Of a stretch of DNA of 64,000 nucleotides, positions 37,441 through 46,915 are shown piece by piece. Made by a program: the position numbers and the translations under genes. Source of the DNA: Aquatica leii (lineage: Eukaryota > Arthropoda > Insecta > Coleoptera > Lampyridae); contig CM069435.1 in assembly GCA_035610365.1 (NCBI GenBank), forward strand, positions 85,841,389 to 85,905,388. The letters run 5' to 3'. Each line of letters begins with the position of its first letter. The first letter of the stretch is position 1. Under the pieces are notes generated by a model. The model did no database searches. It was not told where the DNA came from and saw nothing but the letters and a program-made list of their open reading frames with translations.

Positions 37441-37489
37441 CATTTTCTAACACCCTAAACGTTGCAGAACTAAAAACGATTTTCACACG

Positions 37490-37507
37490 AACGCACACAC
37501 ACACGAA

Positions 37508-37559
<52 letters not shown>

Positions 37560-37562
37560 CAT
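37490..37562. repeat. Microsatellite (AC)n/(ACGC)n
   Basis: Uninterrupted dinucleotide and tetranucleotide tract: ACACAC, then nine or so ACGC units, then ACACAC. It generates spurious Thr/His-rich and Cys/Val-rich ORFs on the two strands (37410-37604 and 37609-37394). Confidence 0.95.
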
Positions 37563-37947
37563 ACAGACACCCAAAATTTTTTTGTCAAAAATACATTTTT
37601 CTGATTCAAGAGACCCTTGAAACGTAAAATTATGCAATAAAAACTTTTTGAAAAAAAATTGCGATCGCTATACTTTCCTTATAGGAAAGTAAAAAAAACA
37701 AACAAAAGGTCGAGCGTCTAAGACCCAACATAACCGTTAACTGAAAAGTTGCAACATAGCCACAAGGTTATCCAGTAGTAGTTTTAGCGAAGAACAAACG
37801 GACTTTATATACACTATTTTCCTCTATGTTTTGAACTGATTACTAGAGAGTTAATACCGAAGAAGGGATGATAGCTTCGTTTTAAAACTTATCAGGAAAG
37901 TAACTAGCTATTGACCAAAGGATGTCCGCAAAGTAAGATGTTATGAC

Positions 37948-38877
37948 TAGCTGTGGGTGATACGGTATTGTGTATTGAACATCGATACGCATGAAAATAT
38001 CGATACGTATAGGTTTATCAATGTATCTGTGTAATAAATTTTTTGAAATTGAAGTAAAAAATACTTAAAGTCCTCGCAATTTAACTTTCGATGCACGTCA
38101 TTAATGACGTAAAATTCATACCACCCTATTTATAGCAAAAATTAAATAAATACCGAATTGTCTTATGGAATTTTTTTTATCACGTTGTTGGTCTGCTTAC
38201 TACAGTTGCAGCGTTGTTGACATCTGTCAAATTAAATTTGTGTTTTTTATGTCAAATTATGTCTCATTGCTTTTTATAATTATTTTTGATACAAAACTGT
38301 ACTATTTTGATCTTGAACGAGATAATGGTGGTCCATTGATATCAGTAAATGCTGTGCGAGAAGTACCCTTTTACTTAATATTTAAATTGTGGTAATACAT
38401 ACATATATTCTACAGTTATTTCTGTATGTACAACGGTTGCTTACAACGTGGTTCTTAGATCTCTTCAAAACGTAAGCGTAGTACAACTGTTACGAATGTA
38501 GAAACATTTAATGAAAACGTAATACGCAATGTAATATTAAGAATGGACGAAAACAGTAAGTTTACATGATAATACCGACAACATGGTTAAATAACTACGT
38601 CACTGACGTTAATGACGTGCATCGAAAGTAAAATTGCGAGGACTATACGTAATTTTAGAAAACAAGTTGTTAATAACGTCATTATAAAAAAGAAAAAGTC
38701 AAAACCCAATAATTTATAATTAAACGACGGCATTTTTATCCGTTACAATAGTTTTCGTAGATATCAAAATATCGATACGTATCGATATATGAATACGAGC
38801 TTATGGTTTGTATCAGCATATCGATACGCCCAACGTATCAATACGTATCGATATACCGATACGACGAACCAGGCCTA
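37948..38877. mobile_element. Non-autonomous hAT-like element with nested inverted repeats
   Basis: The left end TAGCTGTGGGTGATACGGTA and the right end read inward (TAGGCCTGGTTCGTCGTATC, then GGTAT) are similar, and both lead into many copies of ATCGATACGTATCGATA-like sequence. Flanks GTTATGAC (37940-37947) and CTTATGGC (38878-38885) match at 6 of 8 positions, fitting the 8-bp target duplication of hAT elements. A second inner inverted pair, TCCTCGCAATTTAACTTTCG at 38071 and its complement ending at 38643, extends over about 50 bp including GATGCACGTCATTAA. No transposase; the ORF at 38165-38395 is not one. Confidence 0.6.
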
Positions 38878-38989
38878 CTTATGGCCATTATTGTAGAGCC
38901 TGGTAGACGGTATCATATGGAAACTAAAACAGAAAAGAATAATTGCGTAATGACATGCTGATTATATCTCTATTTTAATACGTGAAAAA

Positions 38990-39725
38990 TTTGAAGCAAC
39001 TAGCTCTGAGAGTAGTGTAAAGATGAACGGCAGACTGACAGTAAAACCTAAGACAACACTAGTGACCTTCACACCAAAACAAATAAACGGCAGAGACTTC
39101 TATTGTGTAAAAAAACTTAAATCTTTGGAACTAAGTTTAGATACAATATAAGTCTTATCACGCTCTTTAAGAAAACAAAACTATCGAGGCCTTTCGAAAG
39201 TCTATAGACTGTTAGCGACACAAGATTAGATGGCTAAAAATTACAGGGACGATATCCACTACACGTAGAAGTTCTGTCGTGTAGTCGAATCAGAAACTAT
39301 GGCAGTAGCGCAGATATCAAAACACCGCTTCTAGTGTAGAATAATGTACCGAGAAATACGATTGAAGTAGATCCACGATGACTTATAGAATTGGTTTCCT
39401 TCTTGGCATACAAATGGTCCCATGACTGTACAGAGTGTGGGATTTAGCGCGCAGTGGAAACAAGATAGTGAAAACACTAGAAAATTGATGAATTAAATTT
39501 CATCTAATACGGCCACAACAAACTGATCAATTAGGCTTCTAGACTGAAACAATCGAGGATGTTCATCAGACCTTACAGTAAGAAAGCAAAAGAAAAGTAG
39601 GCAGAACTTATTTTATTGGACTACTTACAGTACACACCTCATTACCATTTAAGAAAAGACCAAAGAATGGAGGATGTGTAGAGAAAAAGAGAAAACACTT
39701 CTACATATACTATGCTAATTGTTTC
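38990..39725 (+). mobile_element. LINE ORF2 C-terminal relic
   Basis: Plus-strand reading gives LTVKPKTTLVTFTPKQING, the post-catalytic RT segment that in relatives reads L.VNP.KTELV.FT.K. It ends near 39690 with MCREKEKTLLHILC, resembling the C-terminal Cys-rich tail (CR.C.EEEETPEHILC.C). Many stops lie in between. It is on the same strand as the LINE at the left edge but too degenerate to call the same family. Confidence 0.6.
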
Positions 39726-39780
39726 TGTATTCCTCATATATTAACATTTCGTAGGTATATATTTAGAACCGAAAGTAATG

Positions 39781-40160
39781 ACCAAGGATGATTATCCTTA
39801 CTACTAACATACTGGATCGCTAAATCAAGTAGCAGCTGTATATAAATAGGTTAACCCAAAACCTGGCATTTGTAAGGTAAATAAAATGTTACTATTGGTC
39901 AGTTCGAATGTTATTATATAACACCATCTAGCGGGTACCTCAGAAACTACTATTAATAAATAGCATAAACTACATATATACTTTTGTTTAATATTAGTTT
40001 GTCAAATACCCCCAAGATGGTAACTATGACTATATGTCGTTGTAATGATATTCGTCAATCAGATTTTAGCCTACCCAGCAAATGGTTGCTTTTAGCTTCA
40101 TTTTTAATTCATTAGTTAGCTATCCAGTGTATAGGAGATGTAGAAGTAAACATCCTTGGT
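39781..40160. mobile_element. MITE-like element, family C copy 2
   Basis: Bounded by ACCAAGGATG (39781-39790) and CATCCTTGGT (40151-40160), perfect 10-bp inverted ends. The inverted similarity continues inward: left ACATACTGGATCGCTAAATC, right complement ACACTGGATAGCTAACTAAT. The inner part shares ATACCC(A/C)(C)AAGATGGTAACT-like sequence with copy 1 at 36405. No ORF. Confidence 0.7.
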
Positions 40161-41039
40161 AATAACAAACAAGCCGACAAGCCGCACTTCTCGATGAAGT
40201 GGAACTTATGAGTTGATTAATTATGAGACACAAGCTTAGAGCTTTGGTTTAAAAGTACTGGATCTAACTCACCAGAATACTAAACATTTCTAAGCTAGCT
40301 TGATTAGAATATGTAATAAAGTATGATTTTTAAGATAAGTTTAGTAAGGTACAAATAACAGAAAAAAATTGTTGGTAACTCTAAAAGAACCGGGTTCCGA
40401 TCGATAAAATTGGTGTCCAAATCGAAAACTCAGCATGTGTGATAACGACAACACTAATTAATCATTTTAGGTTGTATCAAATAAACAACTTATTTTATAT
40501 TTTTGGCAAGAATTTTAATCTCAGTCTATTACAATTACTAGCAAATTGCTCTGCTTTTCAGGAAAGCCTATTAAGGTAACGTAATGCCTTAAAGTGTAGT
40601 TAATATAGGCACAGTTACACCTTAATTTTATTTTGAAATGCTCTGTATAAAATTTATATTATACAATGTAATTTCAGATAAAATCAATATTATGCTACTT
40701 GTACAATAAAAACCGTAAAGTTTGTATATCTGTTTCTCTAAAAATTATTAACAAAGGATTAAAGATTTTTGTGTGTATTGTATTAGTTTTTAAAGAAATT
40801 AAAAAAGATTTTATTTTCTCGTGGTGCTTTATATATTTTGTCAAAATCTCATTACTAGCCGTCCTACAAACACCTAACTATCGTCAATGCACTACCTATC
40901 AATCGATTGTTTTTAGTTAGGCAACAGCTACTTTATGGAAAAAAAATTCCCATTTTTATAAGAAAACCCATCTTAATAATTACTAGTGTGGCATAAATTG
41001 CAAAACTACATGTTATAATTAAATAAAAAAGTGACTTAC
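40161..41039. other. Intronic sequence with a PLE-terminus-like phrase
   Basis: Near 40430-40460 the phrase CTCAGCATGTGTGATAACGA resembles CTCAGCTTGTGTAATAACAA at 46142-46161, so a scrap of the same Penelope-related repeat may be present. The 73-codon ORF at 40699-40920 has no recognisable motif. Otherwise AT-rich. Confidence 0.35.
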
Positions 41040-41162
41040 CTGAACTACGTTTTCAAAATGCTCGTGACTTTTCTGGTACACACGTGCCTTCTGCAAATTT
41101 CTACCAATTCCAGTATTTTTTCTTATAAAAACTTCACCGTGGTTCGTTAACCAGTCTAATAC
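41040..41162 (-). CDS. trio: trio exon (spectrin-repeat segment)
   Basis: Coding exon of 123 nt (41 codons, phase 0 at both ends) between acceptor cgtttag and donor gtaagt. It reads VLDWLTNHGEVFIRKNTGIG then RNLQKARVYQKSHEHFENVV and Q. Vertebrate KALRN/TRIO have VLDWIENHGEAFLSKHTGVG at this place, so the match is unambiguous. It forms the first helix of one spectrin repeat. It is separated by 50 bp from the next exon upstream and by 33.9 kb from the next one downstream. Confidence 0.96.
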
Positions 41163-41212
41163 CTAAACGAAAATTATTACAACAAACGTAAATAAAAATT
41201 TTCGATACATAC

Positions 41213-41410
41213 CTGCTTCACATCTTCCTGAAACAACCTCAATGCTAAACGTTGGTGAAGTTTAATTTTCTTCGAGTGCCATTTTTGCTCCAAGGCTCGA
41301 TGGTGGTTTAGAATTTGATGTATGACGGCAAGAACGTGACTAGCGCCTTCGCTATAATCAGCTGCAGGATTACCACCCGGTCGATTTTCATAATTATTAG
41401 TATTATCGCC
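41213..41410 (-). CDS. trio: trio exon (spectrin-repeat segment)
   Basis: Coding exon of 198 nt (66 codons, phase 0/0), acceptor attttag and donor gtatgt. It begins with a polar Asn-rich linker (GDNTNNYENRPGGNPAADYS) and continues HVLAVIHQILNHHRALEQKW, HSKKIKLHQRLALRLFQEDV and KQ. Vertebrate relatives read NYSKAVHQVLDVVHEVLHHQ and KVRLHQRLQLCVFQQDVQQ in the same order. The linker is less conserved, as expected between spectrin repeats. The exon pairs with either of the two candidate alternative exons upstream without frame change. Confidence 0.95.
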
Positions 41411-41470
41411 CTAAAATAATTAAAAATGTAGGTAATACATTTTAAAGTACTTCTTTCAAAGAATATTTAC

Positions 41471-41554
41471 ATGTTTTTTATCAACTCCGGGTTGATTGCA
41501 AACTTGCACCAGATGATCTAGTTGATAGAGAAGTTTCTTACTTGTACTGTGTAC
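41471..41554 (-). CDS. trio: trio exon, candidate alternative exon b
   Basis: An 84-nt exon (28 codons, phase 0/0) with acceptor gtggtag and donor gtaaat. It reads VHSTSKKLLYQLDHLVQVCN then QPGVDKKH. Joined after the preceding ...QAYTE it gives AYTEV.., matching vertebrate TRIO/KALRN (AYTEVSQDGKALLDVLQ). It is similar to the neighbouring exon 41824-41717 over its first 21 residues (9 identities: V, T, LL, LD, QVC). In vertebrates only one such segment is present. It may be used instead of, or together with, its neighbour; the frame is kept either way. An alternative acceptor within the exon (gtacacag) cannot be excluded. Confidence 0.8.
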
Positions 41555-41716
41555 CTACCACCAAAAGCAGAATAAAGACATTAATTAGTTGTGTTAATTA
41601 GCCATCGTATAATTTTAATTAAACTAATAGTGAGTTAAATTAGAAAAGAAAAGAAAAAATAAGTCCTTCAGTAACCAACGCCCAAATAAAGCTGAAAATA
41701 AACATTATATTCATAC

Positions 41717-41824
41717 ATTGTTAACATTTCCGTTGGTATCAGTGTCAGTTGAATTGGATAAGTTATGGCACACTTGCAACATCACGTCTAGACCGTTTAA
41801 TAAAGTTTGATACGTATTATAAAC
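41717..41824 (-). CDS. trio: trio exon, candidate alternative exon a
   Basis: A 108-nt exon (36 codons, phase 0/0) with acceptor ctttttag and donor gtatga. It reads VYNTYQTLLNGLDVMLQVCH then NLSNSTDTDTNGNVNN. The first half aligns with exon 41554-41471 and with the vertebrate segment VSQDGKALLDVL. The Ser/Thr/Asn/Asp-rich end resembles the loop between spectrin repeats. It begins with the V that completes AYTEV after the upstream exon, as does the neighbour, which is why I suspect a duplicated, possibly mutually exclusive pair. Confidence 0.8.
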
Positions 41825-42345
41825 CTAAAAAGCATACATTTCAAAATATTTTATTTTAATACATAATCTATAATATAAAGAAAAAATTCAACATATATTT
41901 TCTAGGCATTTTCAAGTCAATTTCATTAGAAATTATAATTAAAAACGTTATCAGGTAAATAAAAACGTTAGGTGTAATTATTTAAAAATTCTATCATAAA
42001 ACCATGAACCAACATTGTTCTTAGAACACAATGATTTTGATAATTACTTGAATACGTTTATAGCACAATCAACAAAAAGCATCTTTTTTCACAAGATAAA
42101 AAATGGCTGGCATAATAATTAAAATTTGCAAATGTAACCAATAGAAACCGACGGTAGAGCAGATTGTAGAAAGACTATGAATAGATTGTATTGCATTATA
42201 AATGTCTGCAAAAATGTATTCTGAAGATGCCTTATGATGATGCCCATTAATCGTAAGTATATAATACGAGGTTGGCGACTAAATTCCAAAAGACATCGAA
42301 CGGGAAAACAGTTAATAATTTTTTTAGAGGTACAAATTTACACAC

Positions 42346-42792
42346 CTCTGTATAAGCCTGGCACATAGATTCGTATAAATTTTGGTGTTGATGTATGGAA
42401 TTTTCTAGCATTATAATTTCTGCTGGAATATTACTGCTTTCGCATGCACCATTCCACGCAGAAACATTATCGACATATTGCTCCGCTTTATGATGAAAAA
42501 TAACAGAAAGAGCTAGAACAGCCGTACGCTCGTCTAATCCTGCCGCAAAGTCCTTCCATGTCCGATCTAATCTACCAGCTACGGTTCGTATATGTGTAGC
42601 TGCATAATGGCCACCTTCAATTAACCGACTAGCCACTGACAATATCCTATTTATATTAACGTAAACGTTCATGGAACTCATAGTAAAATGTTGATGTTCT
42701 TCTTGTAGTTGTTTTGCAACCTGATAAGAATGGCCGATTTCTACATAATTTAATAAAAATACGTCACGATTATGACAAATCCAATCGAACAT
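42346..42792 (-). CDS. trio: trio exon (spectrin repeats)
   Basis: The largest exon seen, 447 nt (149 codons, phase 0/0), acceptor attgcag and donor gtgtgt. It runs from MFDWICHNRDVFLLNYVEIG through HSYQVAKQLQEEHQHFTMSS, MNVYVNINRILSVASRLIEG, GHYAATHIRTVAGRLDRTWK and DFAAGLDERTAVLALSVIFH to LYESMCQAYTE. Vertebrate TRIO/KALRN have MFDWISHNKELFLQSHTEIG and AMNSMNAYVNINRIMSVASR in the same positions, one of the most conserved parts of the array. The open frame continues past the donor into the intron (VCKFVPLKK...), which is not coding in relatives. Confidence 0.97.
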
Positions 42793-42846
42793 CTGCAATA
42801 GAATTTAAATTTATTCAATTTAATATTAAAGGTCTTTTTAACGTAC

Positions 42847-43085
42847 CTTTTCACAGTCTTGTTCAAAAAGTCTAAGTTGAAAACACTGATCTAATTTGAG
42901 TTTTTTGTGATGCCACAGTTGCAATAAATGTTGTTGAGAGGCATGTACTGCATCTAGATTTTGTAATACTAAAGCTTTTACATCAGCATCGGATGTTCCA
43001 ATAACAGGTGAATCCGGGTCTTTCCTTTCGTCGCCAACTCCTTGACTCGTGTCGTTGCCACATACTCTTTGTAACAATCGCTGAC
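42847..43085 (-). CDS. trio: trio exon (spectrin-repeat segment)
   Basis: Coding exon of 239 nt with acceptor ccgtttag and donor gtacgt. It completes a Gly codon split with the previous exon and reads GQRLLQRVC, then a variable loop with CGNDTSQGVGDERKDPDSPV, then LQNLDAVHASQQHLLQLWHH and KKLKLDQCFQLRLFEQDCEK. Vertebrate relatives have GQRLLQCIRC and RKLKLDQCFQLRLFEQDAEK. It ends in phase 0. Confidence 0.96.
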
Positions 43086-43136
43086 CTAAACGGAACATGA
43101 GTTAATATTAACGGCAAAATTCAACAAAATTAGTAC

Positions 43137-43431
43137 CTAATAAGTCTGTATCTTCTACTGGAGCTTTCATAATTTTCTTTTTCATTTCGTTATGCATATC
43201 AATACCGTGTTTAGCACCACTAACATCTTCTGCAAAATCGTTTCTAGATAAATCTTCTTGTAAATCATCCAGGCGATCTAAAAGATCCGCAGCTTGCCAA
43301 ACGAATTCTTCTACAGCTAAGCGTGTTTCTAACCAGCTGGCGTGATCGTAACTTAACGATCCTTCCAGGTCGGATGTGAGTTGGGACGTATCTATTATTT
43401 TAGGTAAAGCTTCTACACTAATCATATTTGT
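43137..43431 (-). CDS. trio: trio exon (end of SEC14 region and first spectrin repeat)
   Basis: Coding exon of 295 nt, phase 0 at the start and one base over at the end; acceptor ttttttcag, donor gtacta. It reads TNMISVEALPKIIDTSQLTS, DLEGSLSYDHASWLETRLAV, EEFVWQAADLLDRLDDLQED and LSRNDFAEDVSG to KKKIMKAPVEDTDLLG. Vertebrates have TSMVSVEGLTKLVDPSQLT and NHEEWIELRLSLEEF. It joins the CRAL-TRIO domain to the spectrin array. Confidence 0.97.
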
Positions 43432-44284
43432 CTGAAAAAATTAAGATTATAAGTGCCGGAAACACAAGAAACAAACACAATCTTTGTAAGTTTTAAAAAA
43501 CTAGCTTATTTGGACATATTTAACATTTCTTATAGTATTAAAGCCTTAGAAGATCTAATTTAAGTCGTTTATTTATAAAACTAATATATGTCAACTCATA
43601 ATTTATTATAGTTATGATGGTATTTCCAATGACAAAACTATTTTAAAATACATTTCAAAAATTAATATTACAAAAATAATTTTAGTGTCATTGGAAAAGC
43701 CAAAATACATATAATAAGAATTAAGAAAAGTTGTGAAAATGCTAAATATGTGAACATTAAAAAAAACTACGCATTTCCAAAAGCACTTTGCATTTTTCTT
43801 ATGGAAATTGTGCCCTTTTTTTGTAAAAATAACACAAAAATAGTACCAGAATTTCTGTAATTGATAAATACATTTAGGTCATCTATTTGGTAATAATAAC
43901 ATAAGTAAGTACACATATCACAAATATTACGAACACACTATTTATTAAGTTTTCTAAATAAATAAACTCGAAATATTTCTAGCCATTGTAACTATTTTCA
44001 ACCGACAAAAAAAGGAAGCCGTTCTTAATTTGTCCGAATATATTTTTATTGTATGTTCAGCGATCATTCTTTACCAAAGAGACCGATTTTAATGATATTT
44101 TTTTATTAGAACGAGTACTTCAGGAGTGATCCTTCAATTTGGTCAAATTCTGATGATGAGGTCCATGGAGAAAATGATCAAATTCTGAAATTTACATCGA
44201 CATAAAATTCTCTTACTGCATTTTCAAGGTTTTCAGTGACGATAACCACTATTAACATCACCAAAAAGAGAAAAATACAATTTT

Positions 44285-44545
44285 TAACAAAAAAAGAACT
44301 AACTTAAAAAATGTACTAAAAAGTAAAAAAGAATTTAATTTAGTTACAATTAAACGACGAAATTTTTATTTACATGAAATTACTTTTTGAAGTGGATGCC
44401 AAACACATTCGACCAACGTCATACATGGCATCGACTTCCAAAGTAATGTCTTGTAAATAAAATTTTCGTCGTTTAAATTGTAACTAAATTAGATATTTTT
44501 TTACTTTTTTGTACATTTTTTGAACTCGGTTCTTTTTTTGTTATT
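44285..44545. mobile_element. Foldback/MITE-like palindromic element
   Basis: Almost the whole 260 bp is an inverted repeat. The left arm AACAAAAAAAGAAC...AAAAATGTAC..AAAAGTAAAAAA...TTTAGTTACAATTAAACGAC is mirrored by GTCGTTTAAATTGTAACTAA...TTTTTTTACTTTTTTGTACATTTTT...GTTCTTTTTTTGTT. The loop lies at about 44404-44429 between TGGATGCCA and TGGCATCGA. No ORF. Single-stranded transcript would form a stem of about 110 bp. Confidence 0.8.
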
Positions 44546-45599
44546 TATATATTTATTTATTCATATTATCCGCATTCGGTTTGGAATGTGCGTATAAACC
44601 AGCAAAAGAGCTCGCGCGAAAAAAATCGTAACAAGATATAGCGGAAAAATGTAAATAATACTACAATCTACAATCAATGGATGCCAGTTAGACTAAAATG
44701 TAAGTGAAATTGTCAGTTTTTGTTACTATAAAAGCACTTCGAACGGAACCCAACATTAAAACAACAATTGTATTATAAAAGATTATATTCAACAGAAGAA
44801 AATTCACCAGCTCCTCTTTAGCAAAAAAAGTATTTGTCAAGCAAAAGAGATTAGAGTAATTTTAAGATCCAAGTACCATAATATACTCGTCAGTACCAAA
44901 GACTCGGAGTGCATCTCTACCACCTCGACCACCGTACGTATGGAGTTTCTTGGCTTTGCAAATGCTTCATCAACGCAGCCGTATTACATCCGCAAAATAT
45001 ACCAATGAAATTGTAAATTCGATCAAATCATTAAAAACGGAAAATCTCTTGCAGCAAAACTAATTACACTGCTATGTAAAGCAAAGTTTCAGTTGCAAAA
45101 ATAGATACGTAATCGGCTATTAGCAGTGTTCTTCTTTGAGAATAATGTGAAAGTATCGTTTTGAACTCCAACAAACGATCACTTTCTGCACTACGTACTA
45201 CCAAATCCAAGTCAAACAACCAAGCAGGCCAATCTTTCTTGAGATGAACGACTTTATGACTCGTAAAGAATTAAATGGAAATATACAGCGCCTACTAAAG
45301 TACAAGAAACATGATTAAGATTGTTGATAACGACGCTGCATGGTTTCACCAAATATGCCGCAGTTGCTAATTTGATAGAAGACGAGTATGAGAATGTTCT
45401 AGTTTGGTTTAGAATTGCTCGGACTAAAGTAGTCCCGTTGCAGAAGTTATCATTCCATCTCAGACATGTAAATTAAGACTTATGTGATGTAATAACTAAT
45501 AACTCAGTCAAGTCAATCAGATCCAAGAGTGGTTATCTTCAAATTACTTTCTAGAATGAGATCTGAAAAATCTTAACTAGAAAACCTTACTACCGATTA
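44546..45599. other. Unassigned intronic sequence
   Basis: Mixed composition with no recognisable gene; the part from 44850 to 45560 is less AT-rich and may be decayed retroelement sequence. Confidence 0.3.
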
Positions 45600-46035
45600 A
45601 TTATCAGCGGCTACCATTCGTGTATTAAAGTCAGCATTACACATTTTCCGGGAAAATTGCATGATCACAAGAAAAAAACCTTGCCACAATGAAAATGAGA
45701 AGTAGATTGATTGATGAATAGTATGAGGTCTGAGTGAGCGAAGAAGGCATTACCAAAAACCACCTCGTAATCATCACTATACCATACTGAGATAAGAACG
45801 TCTTACGGGGTTTGAACCGTGTCATTGTTATAACCTAAGCAACAGAACTCTAACAAAGAATCTCTAAAGAGTTAGATAATCAACTTGCGAGCCAAGTCAG
45901 ATTCTAAACTCCATAGAAGTGACTTAAGAAGAAGTAGTCTCCGTATATAAAGAAGACGTATCGTCTCGATTGGTTGAACCCGACTCTGATTGGGTTAGGG
46001 TCGAAAAGGGGCGTGTCTTCCATAGAAGAGTAACA
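45600..46035 (-). mobile_element. Penelope-like element 3' fragment
   Basis: The reverse complement matches the 3' part of the PLE at 51800-52115: shared ACACGCCCCTTTTCGA, TTTATATACGGAGACTACTT, CTTCTTAAGTCACTT, and then at the far end TGACACGGTTCAAACCCCGT with AAGACGTTCTTATCTCAGTA (the other copies have TGACACGGTCCAAACCCGGA and AGACGTTCTCATCTTAGTA). It has no RT or endonuclease. Confidence 0.7.
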
Positions 46036-46094
46036 CTAAGTAGAAACAATCGGGGACCGGTCTATAGAAGCGAAACTTCACGGCGCTATCAATC

Positions 46095-46175
46095 AGTTTG
46101 CTCCGGGCTCTGAAGATATCCACTGTGATGTGTGACGAAAGCTCAGCTTGTGTAATAACAACAACACGGGAATTA
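46095..46175 (+). ncRNA. Hammerhead-ribozyme-like core in PLE-related terminus
   Basis: CTGAAGA (46110-46116, matching the invariant CUGANGA), a potential stem CCAC/GTGTG, and GAAA (46137-46140) occur in order. They are followed by CTCAGCTTGTGTAATAACAA and CAACACGG, which resembles the region after GAAAC in the PLE copies at 52050 and 56748. Whether stems I and III and a cleavable UH site exist was not shown. Known biology: many Penelope-like elements carry hammerhead motifs in their terminal repeats. Confidence 0.3.
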
Positions 46176-46817
46176 TCCAGAATGGAAAATTGTATTAAAA
46201 ATTACGGGTTTCAGTAATTAACTGCAATTGGTATGCACGTCAGCTTGAGCAGTTCCTTTAGAAGTGGCAATTGACCTAACGCAGGTTTTTTTGCGGTTTT
46301 TTGTAGGTCTTAACTGAAAGTGGATCATTGCAAGAGTTATTCAACAACCAGGACACAAAGTTTGTAACGCAAAAAAGATTATTAGAAAACTGAAAGAACT
46401 AACAACAAATTGAAAGTACTCAAGAGCAGATATAAAGCTGGTTTAACGAGAAATTTCGTGAAATTTAATTCCTCCAGCCATATTCATGCAGAAGGAATTT
46501 TGAAAAATCAAACATTTTGTTTCAGCTTCGATTGGAGGATTCATACAATGGAGAAGTTTACGGCAGTACTCTGATGAGTTTGGATCCTAACAACTAGCTT
46601 CTTCTCTACAACGAAAGACCCGTCGAGTGATAAGGCAGTTCAGGCGTCCCAACCGTCACCAAACCTGATGTCATAAAACTGCCAGTATTAAAACTGTGAA
46701 ACGAGAAACACGAGTAACGCCAAAATGACTACCGCCCGTATGCAACGAAATTTTTAAGTTATACATGACGGATTAATGTAATTGTATAATTGTTTTGGCG
46801 ACAAAATGTCACTTACC
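46176..46817. other. Unassigned intronic sequence
   Basis: GC content is higher than in the flanking introns around 46550-46740. Minus-strand reading gives PELPYHSTGLSL, but no family could be named. Confidence 0.3.
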
Positions 46818-46915
46818 ACTAAGCATAGCTTCAAGTTTAAAAACTGCCGCACGCCATTTAAGTTTAAGCGCAAATAGTTGGTCATATTTTAGTTTCGCCC
46901 AACTCTGACAACAAG
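46818..46915 (-). other. Exon-like segment of unknown identity
   Basis: Between a possible acceptor gttgtcag and a full-consensus donor gtaagt the minus strand reads SWAKLKYDQLFALKLKWRAA then VFKLEAMLS in an open frame. Its length is not a multiple of three, and both flanking trio exons meet in phase 0, so including it would shift the trio frame. It could be a poison exon, an exon of an unrelated transcript or chance. The exact ends are estimates. Confidence 0.2.

Larger units (their letters stand above)
7102..41039 (-). other. trio: trio intron of about 33.9 kb, packed with mobile elements
   Basis: This interval joins exon 41162-41040 (ending VVQ, donor gtaagt) to exon 7101-6737 (starting NTYTN, acceptor ttcag). 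In vertebrate TRIO/KALRN the two peptide segments are directly contiguous (...EEVAQ/NTYTNADKLL...), which shows that nothing coding is missing between them. All mobile-element relics from 9.4 to 40.2 kb lie in this single intron. The other introns between the clustered exons are only about 50-550 bp. Confidence 0.85.

Noticed and set aside
37500..37560. CRISPR-like or satellite array
   Set aside because: Pure simple repeat with no spacers; the context is a eukaryotic nuclear genome.
37394..37609. Cys/Val-rich and Thr/His-rich ORFs on the two strands
   Set aside because: They are translations of the (AC)/(ACGC) microsatellite.
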